DNA of 27,186 nt, taken from the NCBI GenBank assembly GCA_963169055.1, contig CAUJFU010000058.1, positions 1-27,186 on the forward strand, written 5' to 3'. The position numbers and the translations under genes were made by a program. Positions within the stretch are counted from its first letter, which is position 1; every line of letters starts with the position of its first letter. Shown piece after piece: positions 16,327-23,735 of this stretch. The notes beneath the pieces are model-generated. The model made no database searches. It worked only from the letters and a program-made list of their open reading frames with translations, and was not told where the DNA came from. This stretch comes from Myxococcota bacterium. GTDB lineage: Bacteria > Myxococcota_C > UBA6777.

Positions 16327-16370
16327 CCTTGAGAGAATTGTGGGGGTGAGAAGACGAATTCTGTTCGTTT

Positions 16371-16557
16371 TGTAGGGGCGTTTTGGTAGAAAGCAAGCGG
16401 CTTGAAGATCACGTGATACGATGATCCGAGAGAAGTGTGATCGAAGGGTTAGGTGCGATCGGCTGTAGACGCTCTGTGGTTGGGCAGCCACAGGGGGCTG
16501 CCCCTACATTTGGGCGCACACGATGGGCGGATTTCGTATGAGGCGGATTTCGTATGA
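16371..16557 (+). repeat. Dispersed intergenic repeat E, copy 3, with short inverted ends
   Basis: It matches 10438-10560 along 16413-16540. TGTAGGGGC (16371-16379) and GCCCCTACA (16500-16508) are exact inverted copies, giving a 138-base MITE-like unit. An 8-base-stem hairpin GGGCAGCC/GGCTGCCC lies at 16482-16503. The distal 16 bases GGCGGATTTCGTATGA are duplicated in tandem (16526-16541 and 16542-16557), just upstream of the LRR gene. Confidence 0.8.
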
Positions 16558-16669
16558 GGCGGTTTGGTTGCTTGGTATCGGGCGCAGGGCGGTTGCAGGG
16601 TGGTTGCTTTGTATCGGGTGGTCGTGTGGAGGCGGCTTTATCGAAAAGCCGTCAAGGCGGAGGTTTGGA

Positions 16670-18679
16670 ATGGTGTCGTTGGCGAAGTTGACTGAGGCCT
16701 TGCGTTCGTTGCATGGGTTACAAGAAGAAGGCATCGTGACGAAAGAGGAGTATCTATCGCTAAAAGAGCGGATACTACGAAGCATTGCGGAAGTGGTGGA
16801 GGGGGTTGCCGAAGATCAAATCACGCCGTCTTCGGAGAACGAAAGCAAGGAGACGTGCGCACACATACCAGCGAATCTTCCGAAACAGCCGATAGAAGGC
16901 GTTTTTCCCATTCAACAGGAAGGAGCCTCGGTGGAGATAGCGAGCGTGGTGATCAAACGCACGCCTTCGGTGGGTGGAAAAGAATGTAACGAGCCGGACG
17001 ATGGGCTGGGGTTGGCATTTGAGGACGGGTTTGAGGAGCTTTTGAAGGATGCGGATCGAGGAAAACAAAACGCTGCTTTTGAAGGGGTGGGTGCGCCGCT
17101 GGTTTCGGAGGAGGCGAGTCTGTCCGAAGGCAACGAGGCGACCATACCGAGAGACAACGCGGCTTTGCTGCCATTTGGGACTTCTTTTGCGCGACGGGAG
17201 GCGAGCGGGGATGCTGCGTTTGCACAGGTTACGTCGGTCGGTGATGTTGTTGTAGCGCGGGTGGGATCGGCTGGAGATATTGCTTTGGAAGAGGTGAGAT
17301 CGGCTGGAGATATTGCTTTGGAAGAGGTGAGATCGGTCGGATTGACGGGGAAGATCGCGAGTTTGTTAGACGGCGAGCCGAGTGCGGCGTTGTGGGGTGA
17401 GCTATGCGCGGTGTTTCGATCGCAGAAGGGGTTGGATTGGGAAGCGTTGAATGTGCGGCTGGATCAACGTTGGCCTGACCGTCTGCGACAGGCTCCTGTG
17501 GCTTGGGTGGAGGAGTTGTTGCGTGGGGAACGTGGTTCGTGGTGGTTGTGTGTGCGCGCATTGGATATCGGAGAGGAGAGGTTGGGGCGGAGTTTGAAGA
17601 TGGTGGAACTTCAGATGTTGACGCGCTTTTCTGAGCTTGCGGGTGTGCGGAGCGTGCAGTTGAACAAGCAGAAGATGGGAGCGCAAGGAGCGCGATTTCT
17701 GGTGGACTCGACGTGGTCGAACCTGCGGCGTTTGGAGATCGGCGGTTGTGCGTTGGGGCCGGAAGGGTTGGCGATCTTGTTGAAAGGAAACTGGCCGAAG
17801 TTAGAAGTTTTGTCGTTATGGTCGAATCTGCTTGGAGATAGTGGAGTGCGGCTGTTGTGCGAAACTCCGTGGTCTTCGCTGCGAGCGTTGGATTTGAGCG
17901 GGAACGCTGTGACGGCGATCGGTATCGAACGTTTCGTGCAGGCTGGATGGCCGGTATTAGAGCGTTTACGTCTGGCGTGGAATAAGTTGGCGTCAGCGGG
18001 AGTATACGCGCTGATGCGTCGCTCGTGGGAAAAGCTCAAAGTGCTGGATTTGGGGTTTAATTGGATGCACGATGAGGGAGTCGTGGCGTTGTCCAAGGGG
18101 CATCTTCCAGCGCTGGAAGTGTTGGATTTAACGGACAATGGGATCGGATTTTTGGGGGCCAGCACACTTGCGCAGAGTCCGTGGCCGAATCTGCGAGCGT
18201 TGTATCTGATGCGCAACAGCATTGCTGCCGACGGTGGGAAGTCGCTTGCACGCGCAAAATGGCCATCGTTGCAGCGTTTGGATCTGCGCCGAAATCGCTT
18301 GGGAGATGCGGGTGTGATCGGTTTGTCTGCTGCAAATTGGCCGACGTTGCAGCATCTTGATTTGGCGGGAAATGATTTTGGTGCGGATGGTGCGCGTGCT
18401 TTGGTGCGTGCTTCGTTCCCGAATCTGCGGACGCTCTTGCTTGGATTCAATTGGATCGGTGATGATGGGGTGAAGGTTCTAGCAAAAGCGAACTGGCCGA
18501 CACTCGAAGTGATCTCGCTGGAGCGCAATCATTTGAGCGATGCGTCGGTGCGTTGGCTTCAAGAGGTGCCTTGGCCGTGTCTTCGGGAGATCAATCTGTC
18601 GATGAATCCGCTGACTCCCGAAGGATTGGCTGCGCTTGAGAAGATCCTTTCTGCACGGTTGCAACAAGACGAAAGATAG
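16670..18679 (+). CDS. SHOCT-like plus leucine-rich-repeat protein
   Basis: This 669-residue protein has no signal peptide from the chosen start. Residues about 3-37 resemble a SHOCT domain (L-x-x-L-x-x-L, then E-E-G-I-V-T-K-E-E-Y-L-S-L-K-E-R-I-L). An acidic, low-complexity linker follows (about 40-225), including two exact copies of an 11-residue unit (RSAGDIALEEV-like). Residues about 228-310 form a helical domain shared with the LRR protein at 23736 (W-x-x-L ... D-W-E-A ... W-P-D-R-L-R-Q-A-P-V-A-W-V-E-E-L-L-R-G-E). The remainder is about 12 LRRs of ~25 residues, of the ribonuclease-inhibitor type (L-x-x-L-x-L-x-x-N-x-L-x-x-x-G). The ATG at 16670 has GGAGG six bases upstream; the frame runs back to 16523 through repeat E, which is unlikely to be coding. 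It is likely a cytoplasmic interaction protein, co-transcribed with the flavoenzyme eight bases downstream. Confidence 0.85.
   Translation: MVSLAKLTEALRSLHGLQEEGIVTKEEYLSLKERILRSIAEVVEGVAEDQITPSSENESKETCAHIPANLPKQPIEGVFPIQQEGASVEIASVVIKRTPSVGGKECNEPDDGLGLAFEDGFEELLKDADRGKQNAAFEGVGAPLVSEEASLSEGNEATIPRDNAALLPFGTSFARREASGDAAFAQVTSVGDVVVARVGSAGDIALEEVRSAGDIALEEVRSVGLTGKIASLLDGEPSAALWGELCAVFRSQKGLDWEALNVRLDQRWPDRLRQAPVAWVEELLRGERGSWWLCVRALDIGEERLGRSLKMVELQMLTRFSELAGVRSVQLNKQKMGAQGARFLVDSTWSNLRRLEIGGCALGPEGLAILLKGNWPKLEVLSLWSNLLGDSGVRLLCETPWSSLRALDLSGNAVTAIGIERFVQAGWPVLERLRLAWNKLASAGVYALMRRSWEKLKVLDLGFNWMHDEGVVALSKGHLPALEVLDLTDNGIGFLGASTLAQSPWPNLRALYLMRNSIAADGGKSLARAKWPSLQRLDLRRNRLGDAGVIGLSAANWPTLQHLDLAGNDFGADGARALVRASFPNLRTLLLGFNWIGDDGVKVLAKANWPTLEVISLERNHLSDASVRWLQEVPWPCLREINLSMNPLTPEGLAALEKILSARLQQDER
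17265..17330 (+). repeat. Exact 33 bp tandem duplication inside the LRR gene
   Basis: The unit beginning GATCGGCTGGAGATATTGCT is repeated without change at 17265-17297 and 17298-17330, encoding 11 residues twice in the linker. Complete identity suggests a recent expansion. Confidence 0.9.
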
Positions 18680-18687
18680 GAGGCAAG

Positions 18688-20235
18688 ATGGAGAAGGCGA
18701 CACAACGGGGCGTTGAGCGACCAGTTCGGTTGGATGAGGCGTTGGCGGCATGGCGCGAAGCTTTGGACGATGGGCGGGTGGCGGAGCAGGGAGAAGTGTT
18801 CGAGGCGGCGCAATGGACGACTTTTGCGACGCCGCAGCGGATCTGGGCCGTGTTGTTTCCTGTGTGTCGAGAGGAAGTGCAAGCGTGTATTCAGATCGCC
18901 TCGCGCTTTGAAGTCCCCGTGTATCCGATCAGTCGGGGAAAAAACTGGGGTCTTGGGTCAAAGCTTCCGCCTTGTGATGCGGTGTTGTTGGATCTGTCGC
19001 GCATGGATCGGATCGTGGATTTTGACGAAGAGATGGCCTATATCACCGTCGAACCCGGGGTGACGTTTCAACAAGTGTATGCGTTTTTGCAAGCACGTGG
19101 CTCGTCGCTGATGCTTTCGGTGACGGGTGGATCGCCGTATGCGAGCGTGATCGGAAACTGCGCAGAACGCGGTGATGGTGTGGGTCCGTACGGAGATCGG
19201 GCCGAACACACCTGCGATATGGAAGTCGTCTTGCCTGATGGAGAAGTCCTGTATACGGGCTTTTCGCGGTATGCAGAAGCGTCCAAGATTGCGCCGTTGT
19301 CGAGGTGGGTTCCCGGACCCGGGATCAATGAGATGTTCTTGCAATCGAGTTTGGGAATCATCACGCGGATGACGGTGTGGCTGATGCCCAAGCCCGCGTA
19401 TCTGCATGTGGTGTGGGCGACCTTTCGGGATGGAGCGCATCTTGCCGAAGCCACCGATATATTTCGTCGCTTGATGTTGCAAGGTGTACTTCCACGCAAC
19501 GCGATGACGATGTGGAACCTTTATAAGATCTTGGCGCGCAAACAACAGTTTCCGTTTGCGACGCAATCCGTCGAAGAACCCTTTTTGTTATCTTCGGTGC
19601 CATCGGAGCCTTGGTATGCTTGTGCGCCGCTGTACTACCCGTCCCGCGAGCATGCCCGTGTGGATCGGCGTTATCTGCTCGAACAGTTGGAGAATCATGT
19701 CCATGATCTGATCTTTTTCGATCAAGAAGAACATCCCGAGATCGTCCAAAATAGCTTGTTTGTGGGCGTTCCTACCGAAGAAAACATCGCGAGTACCTAT
19801 TGGCGCAAGTCCCAACCACCCCCCGCGCAAATGGATCCTGATCGCGATCGTTGTGGTGTGCTGTGGACCTGTCATGTGGTTCCTTTGCAAAGCACCGCTG
19901 TTTCGCGTTTTATGGAGATCGCAGAGCGCATTGTTTTGGAGCATGGACTGGAACCCAATCTTGGGCTTTCGTGTATGTCTGTTCGGGCCATGCGCGTTTT
20001 TGTCGCGCTGATGTATGACCGCGACACCGAAGGCCACGATCAGAAAGCCATGCGATGCCATGATGCCGTCTTTTCGGCACTTTGCGCCGAAGGGTTTTTG
20101 CCGTACCGTCTCGGGCTTCCTTCGATGTCGCTGATGCCCGCTGTGACGGATCAATCGGCGGCATTTCTGCATAAGATCAAATCCCTGCTTGATCCCCATC
20201 ATGTCCTTGCACCCGGGCGTTACACCTCCCGCTAG
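18688..20235 (+). CDS. VAO/4-cresol-dehydrogenase-like FAD-linked oxidoreductase
   Basis: This 515-residue protein has the two-domain VAO/PCMH fold. The PCMH-type FAD-binding domain includes the PP-loop P-I-S-R-G-K-N-W-G-L-G (about 80-90), V-L-L-D-L-S-R-M-D-R-I, V-E-P-G-V-T-F and G-N-C-A-E-R-G-D-G-V-G-P-Y-G-D. The C-terminus ends in the typical D-P-x-x-V-L-A-P-G-R. The order of motifs follows the flavoprotein subunit of p-cresol methylhydroxylase and vanillyl-alcohol oxidase, which oxidise para-substituted phenols. The substrate is not determined. The residue that would bind FAD covalently cannot be assigned; the segment Leu392-Trp-Thr-Cys-His396 lies in the corresponding region. GGAGG lies four bases before the ATG. 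No cytochrome partner is nearby, so it may act as an oxidase or use an unlinked acceptor. Confidence 0.87.
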   Translation: MEKATQRGVERPVRLDEALAAWREALDDGRVAEQGEVFEAAQWTTFATPQRIWAVLFPVCREEVQACIQIASRFEVPVYPISRGKNWGLGSKLPPCDAVLLDLSRMDRIVDFDEEMAYITVEPGVTFQQVYAFLQARGSSLMLSVTGGSPYASVIGNCAERGDGVGPYGDRAEHTCDMEVVLPDGEVLYTGFSRYAEASKIAPLSRWVPGPGINEMFLQSSLGIITRMTVWLMPKPAYLHVVWATFRDGAHLAEATDIFRRLMLQGVLPRNAMTMWNLYKILARKQQFPFATQSVEEPFLLSSVPSEPWYACAPLYYPSREHARVDRRYLLEQLENHVHDLIFFDQEEHPEIVQNSLFVGVPTEENIASTYWRKSQPPPAQMDPDRDRCGVLWTCHVVPLQSTAVSRFMEIAERIVLEHGLEPNLGLSCMSVRAMRVFVALMYDRDTEGHDQKAMRCHDAVFSALCAEGFLPYRLGLPSMSLMPAVTDQSAAFLHKIKSLLDPHHVLAPGRYTSR

Positions 20236-20244
20236 ATCAAGAAT

Positions 20245-20982
20245 CTACGGCAGCGGTCGTTTCAGGAAGCGGTGTAGCAATAGGGCGATCACCACGGCAT
20301 AACAGAAGATCCCAAGGGGGAGATAAGACAGCCAAGCAGCGCCTTGGGCGGCTTGCCAATAGGCTTTCATCGGCCAATACACAGGGATCACTCCCACAAA
20401 GTCCTGAAGGTGAGAAGGCAGAAAGTACGCAACGACGGGCAACATCAAGATCGCGTTGTTGAGCTTGGTGAGCGCAAGACCCGCGACTTTGTCGGGGGCA
20501 AAGGCCGCTAGAAACAGCGCAAGGTAGGGGGCTGTAAGTGCGCTGACCGCAGAGATCGCGATCACCGCAGACCACGGTATTGGCGGAGCTTGCAACAACG
20601 GATACGAGAGCAGCGTGGTGACAAAACCCAAGAATGTCGGAAGAAACAGCCGATACAACAAATAACCGCGCAATGCGAGAGGGCTGACGGCGTAACTGGT
20701 GAGGGTTCCTTCGTCGCGTTCGTCGAGCAGCAAAAAACCAACGATCATGCCGCTGATCGAAGGAGCGAGCATAAAAAAATTGCTCAAAATAAGCGGATGA
20801 TAGGGGCGCAGATCAAATTGTGCGTGCGTTTGAATCTGCGTTGTCAGCCAAGGCAGGCCCACCCGCAAAAGCAGCGCAAACAACCAAGGCGCAAGCACCA
20901 CCCACCGTAAAAGCGGATCGCGTCGGATATTGCGAAGGTCGATCGGAAGAAGACTACGGAAGATGCGTTGTGCGTTGATCAT
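20245..20982 (-). CDS. ABC-2 type transporter permease (second subunit)
   Basis: This 245-residue protein has six hydrophobic segments. It has the features of small ABC-2 permeases such as those in antibiotic and fluoroquinolone exporters: a long first helix (RWVVLAPWLFALLLRVGLPW), FMLAPSISGMIVGFLLLDERDEGTLTS with the conserved E-x-x-x-G-T motif after helix 2, and a re-entrant loop near LLPVVAYFLPS. The ATG at 20982 has AAGGAG seven bases upstream and overlaps the previous gene's stop as ATGA, so translation is coupled. It ends nine bases before the convergent flavoenzyme gene; no terminator hairpin is visible between them. Confidence 0.85.
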   Translation of the reverse strand: MINAQRIFRSLLPIDLRNIRRDPLLRWVVLAPWLFALLLRVGLPWLTTQIQTHAQFDLRPYHPLILSNFFMLAPSISGMIVGFLLLDERDEGTLTSYAVSPLALRGYLLYRLFLPTFLGFVTTLLSYPLLQAPPIPWSAVIAISAVSALTAPYLALFLAAFAPDKVAGLALTKLNNAILMLPVVAYFLPSHLQDFVGVIPVYWPMKAYWQAAQGAAWLSYLPLGIFCYAVVIALLLHRFLKRPLP

Positions 20983-21704
20983 CGGTGCGCTCCTTGGGTT
21001 GCTGAAGTGGGATCCACAAACCGCACAAAAGCGTGCATCGCCCAACGCCACGCCACCACCGCCCAAACAGACGAGAGCAATAGCGATAACAGCGTTTCAA
21101 GGCCCAAGTGCGGGGTGTAGGCTTGGCGCAAAACGATCAGCGCAGGCGTCAATGGATGCAACCAGACCAACGGATGTTCGACCCCCGCACCGCTTAGAAT
21201 GATCGGCAAGATCATCAGCGTCACCCATCCCACCGAAGGCATCAGATAGTCGTTGATCGCGTCGTAGGCCACCACCGAGGCAAAGCCCAGACACACCAGC
21301 GTGACACAAAGCACCATCAGCCCGAGCAATAAGAATATCCAACGCCCTAGAGAACCCGCGCAGATCAACGCAACAAGGAGGCTCTCGATGATCGCAAGAC
21401 CGCCCAATGTTGCGCATTTGGCCGATAAATACTCGTGTTTGCGCAACGGCGTCGTGATCAAAGCCCACAACGAACCCTCACTTTTTTCCAACAAGACGAT
21501 CCCTGCCACAAAATAAAACGTGGTGATCAAGACGTTCACAAATAAAAACAACGGAATCACCCGTAGCAACGGCCATTTTGTCGCTTGCAAAAGCGGCCAT
21601 CCCAAAGCCACCCAAACCAAGGCCGTGATCGCACTGACCGCATAAAATCCATGCCGAAGTTGTAGCACGATCTCCCAGCGCAGACTTGCCCAAAAGCGTC
21701 TCAT
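20979..21704 (-). CDS. ABC-2 type transporter permease (first subunit)
   Basis: This 241-residue membrane protein has about six helices. It has the E-K-S-E-G-S-L-W-A-L motif after helix 2, typical of ABC-2 permeases, and the VAYDAINDYLMPSVGWVTLM helix pair. It should form a heterodimeric channel with the overlapping next gene, powered by the ATPase at 21938. The ATG at 21704 has AGAGG seven bases upstream; the frame is open to 21794, but that extension runs into repeat D and lacks a ribosome site. The 233-base gap to the ATPase gene is unusual for this operon type and is filled by the repeat. Confidence 0.85.
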   Translation of the reverse strand: MRRFWASLRWEIVLQLRHGFYAVSAITALVWVALGWPLLQATKWPLLRVIPLFLFVNVLITTFYFVAGIVLLEKSEGSLWALITTPLRKHEYLSAKCATLGGLAIIESLLVALICAGSLGRWIFLLLGLMVLCVTLVCLGFASVVAYDAINDYLMPSVGWVTLMILPIILSGAGVEHPLVWLHPLTPALIVLRQAYTPHLGLETLLSLLLSSVWAVVAWRWAMHAFVRFVDPTSATQGAHR

Positions 21705-21761
21705 TGAAGTCCTCTTTTTGCTTTCTTTTTTTCTTTTTTTCGGAGAACTACGCAGTTGGAG

Positions 21762-21908
21762 GGTTTTGTGGGGCTTCACCCCACGCCCCGCCATAGACTG
21801 TCGCCCCTTGACCCCGCCTTGGGCGAAGAGAGCACAGGTTTTTCAAAACAACGGCTGTGTCGCTTGAAGTGTTGAGAACACGGCAGTTTTTGCAACCGCG
21901 TAACTCTT
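21762..21908 (+). repeat. Dispersed intergenic repeat D, copy 3
   Basis: It carries the fullest form of the D consensus: GGTTTTGTGGGGCTTCACCC, GCCCCTTGACCCCG, GGGCGAAGAGAGCACAGG, TTTTTCA, GGCTGTGTCGCTT, GAACACGGCAGTTTTTGCA and CGCGTAAC. A GTGGGG-CTTCA-CCCCAC hairpin lies at about 21767-21783. It is inserted between the ATPase and permease genes of the exporter operon. Confidence 0.75.
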
Positions 21909-21937
21909 CTTTTCGTTGTATCGGCTGTTTTCGTTCG

Positions 21938-22795
21938 CTAGGCGTGCAATGTGTGGCCTGTGACTTCCATAAAGATCCGATCCAGCGAAGTTTCTTGGGT
22001 GTGGATGGTTTGTAGGCCGGGATGGCGCAATAGCCTCTGGAATTCGGTATTTTCCGCCAAGCCAGTCATCGGAAATTCGGCGTGTTGAAGTTGATCTTGT
22101 TCGGCGTATTCGAGGCGGATGGCTTTTTGCCCGTGGCGCAGCTTGAGTTCGCGCGGCTTGTCGATCAGGCGGATGCGACCGTCGACGAGGAATGCAACGC
22201 GATCACAGACCTCTTCGGCAACGTGCATATCGTGCGTCGTCAAAAAGACCGTTGTTCCGGCCTGTTGTTGTTCTCGAAGACATTCTTTCATGCCCTGCAC
22301 GTTGCTTGGGTCAAGTCCCGAAGTGGGTTCGTCCAGAAACAGCAGGCGCGGCTTGTGCAGTAGCGCCCGAGCCACGTTCAAGCGGCTGCGCATCCCTTTG
22401 GAAAATTGGCTGACCAACGTGTCCGCATCTTCGGATAATCCGAAGCGCGCAAGCAACGCATCCCCATCCACGCAAGGACCACGATACAGCGCTCCAAAGT
22501 AGCGCAGGTTTTCCCTCGCCGTGAGCTTTTGAAACAAGCGCGGAACCTCAAACGCCACACCGATCTCTTCGTACAACGCCTCGCCCCACCCACTAACCTC
22601 ACGCTCCAAAAAACGCGCCTGCCCTTTATAACCTTTGAGCAAGCCGATCAGGATCTTCTGTGTCGTGCTTTTTCCTGAACCGCTCGGACCTAAAAAGCCG
22701 AAGATCTCGCCTTCTTCGATCGCAAAGTCCAAACCGTGCAACGTGGCTTCGTGTCGCCCCGCGTAAGTATAAGAAAGTTCTTTGATCTCAATCAC
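21938..22795 (-). CDS. ABC-2 exporter ATPase subunit
   Basis: This 285-residue ATPase has a complete motif set: Walker A G-P-S-G-S-G-K-S (Lys42), Q-loop region F-E-V-P-R-L-F-Q, signature F-S-K-G-M, Walker B L-L-F-L-D-E-P-T-S-G-L-D, and H-loop T-T-H-D-M. The F-S-K-G-M form and the C-terminal extension are typical of drug-export (DrrA/CcmA-like) ATPases paired with ABC-2 permeases. The start is GTG at 22795: AAAGGAG lies seven bases upstream, and the GTG overlaps the TetR stop by eight bases (GTGATTGA). The longer frame to 22855 lies inside the TetR gene. The exporter's substrate is unknown. Confidence 0.9.
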   Translation of the reverse strand: MIEIKELSYTYAGRHEATLHGLDFAIEEGEIFGFLGPSGSGKSTTQKILIGLLKGYKGQARFLEREVSGWGEALYEEIGVAFEVPRLFQKLTARENLRYFGALYRGPCVDGDALLARFGLSEDADTLVSQFSKGMRSRLNVARALLHKPRLLFLDEPTSGLDPSNVQGMKECLREQQQAGTTVFLTTHDMHVAEEVCDRVAFLVDGRIRLIDKPRELKLRHGQKAIRLEYAEQDQLQHAEFPMTGLAENTEFQRLLRHPGLQTIHTQETSLDRIFMEVTGHTLHA

Positions 22796-23441
22796 TTGTT
22801 CGCTCCTTTCGCCCGCCTTTTCGATTCTTCGCTTGGCCGTTCCAAAGTGGCTCAAAAAGCAGTTTTCCCCATGCTTTTGGTAAATCTGCTCGTTTCTCTT
22901 CTAAGACTTCATCCCCCAACAAGCGCAAAAGCAGCACTCCCACGACAGAACCCGCGACAAGGCGCACCGTTAACGCCGCGTCTTCCGTGTTGATCTGCCC
23001 CGCTTCCCGCATCGCTTCAAACGCTGACGTCGCGAGAGCCAGACTCGGCCCCACGATCCGCGAAAAATAGTCTTCACGCATCGCTTGATTCGAGAGCAGT
23101 TCCGGCAACACCGCCCGCAACAACGCTTGCTCTTTCCACAAAACCTCCAATCGATGCGCCAATAACGTCTCCGCCATCGTCCGAAAGTCCCCATCCACCA
23201 GCGCCGTCATCTGGGCTTCTCGGTTCGCTGTCTCGTTCAATCGATCCAACAGCCCCAAAAGGATATCTTCTTTGCTTTTGAAATAGTTATACACCGTCCC
23301 GTTCGAGACTCCCGCTTCTTCCGCTACATCACGCGAACGTGCTTGGTGAAAACCTCGCTCGGAAAATACCCGCGCTGCTGCATCCAAGATCTGCTCTCGG
23401 CGCAACGAAGCCCACTGTTCTTGCAGTTTGTCTTTGCCCAC
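22788..23441 (-). CDS. TetR/AcrR-family transcriptional repressor
   Basis: This 217-residue protein has a TetR helix-turn-helix at about residues 17-63 (ILDAAARVFSERGFHQA, DVAEEAGVSNGTVYNYFKSK). A helical C-terminal ligand-binding and dimerisation domain follows. The start codon is GTG at 23441, with GGAG seven bases upstream. As first gene of the operon it probably represses itself and the exporter ATPase and permeases until a ligand binds. Two similar operator-like sequences lie directly upstream (23460-23493). Confidence 0.92.
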   Translation of the reverse strand: MGKDKLQEQWASLRREQILDAAARVFSERGFHQARSRDVAEEAGVSNGTVYNYFKSKEDILLGLLDRLNETANREAQMTALVDGDFRTMAETLLAHRLEVLWKEQALLRAVLPELLSNQAMREDYFSRIVGPSLALATSAFEAMREAGQINTEDAALTVRLVAGSVVGVLLLRLLGDEVLEEKRADLPKAWGKLLFEPLWNGQAKNRKGGRKERTSD

Positions 23442-23459
23442 CTTTCTTCTCCATTTGTA

Positions 23460-23493
23460 TTGACCAGTCGATCATTTAGTTGACCCGTCAGTC
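23460..23493 (-). promoter_or_regulatory. Tandem TetR operator-like sites
   Basis: On the minus strand GACTGACGGGTCAA (23493-23480) and GATCGACTGGTCAA (23473-23460) agree at 11 of 14 positions, with starts 20 bases apart. Each contains inverted halves of the TTGAC/GTCAA type, as in many TetR operators. They lie just upstream of the TetR start and in the divergent interval to the LRR gene. The rest of the ~290-base interval 23442-23735 shows no gene. Confidence 0.55.
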
Positions 23494-23735
23494 AATCATG
23501 AAATAAACAAAGAAAGAGCAGACGTCAAGCGAAATCGTCAGGCGCGGTGTGGCGGCGCTTTATGTTTTTCTGAAAAGTTGCGAGGAGGGGCTGATCGGCG
23601 TTAGGTTGTGGAGCGATACCGACAGGCGTTGTGTGTGGGGTGATGGGCGTGGTAGTGTGCTGTTTTTTGGCGTGGGAACAGGCGATCGAGAAGGTTTGTT
23701 TGCCGTTGCCGAAGCAAACGAGAGCGGAGCGAGAC

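Larger units (their letters stand above)
15599..16669. other. Gene-free region between carbonic anhydrase and the LRR operon
   Basis: About 1.1 kb with no supported gene. The open frames on both strands (for example 15736-16158) lack protein-like composition, ribosome sites and recognisable motifs. The right half is occupied by dispersed repeats D (16180-16326) and E (16371-16557). I see nothing assignable in 15599-16179; it may contain decayed sequence. Confidence 0.6.

Noticed and set aside
16482-16503. Hairpin as an intrinsic terminator
   Set aside because: The stem is not followed by a T tract and the element is part of a dispersed repeat.
16523-16669. Upstream extension of the LRR protein with a hydrophobic segment
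   Set aside because: The extension begins inside dispersed repeat E and its 16 bp duplication; the ATG at 16670 has a strong ribosome site, so a membrane anchor is not supported.
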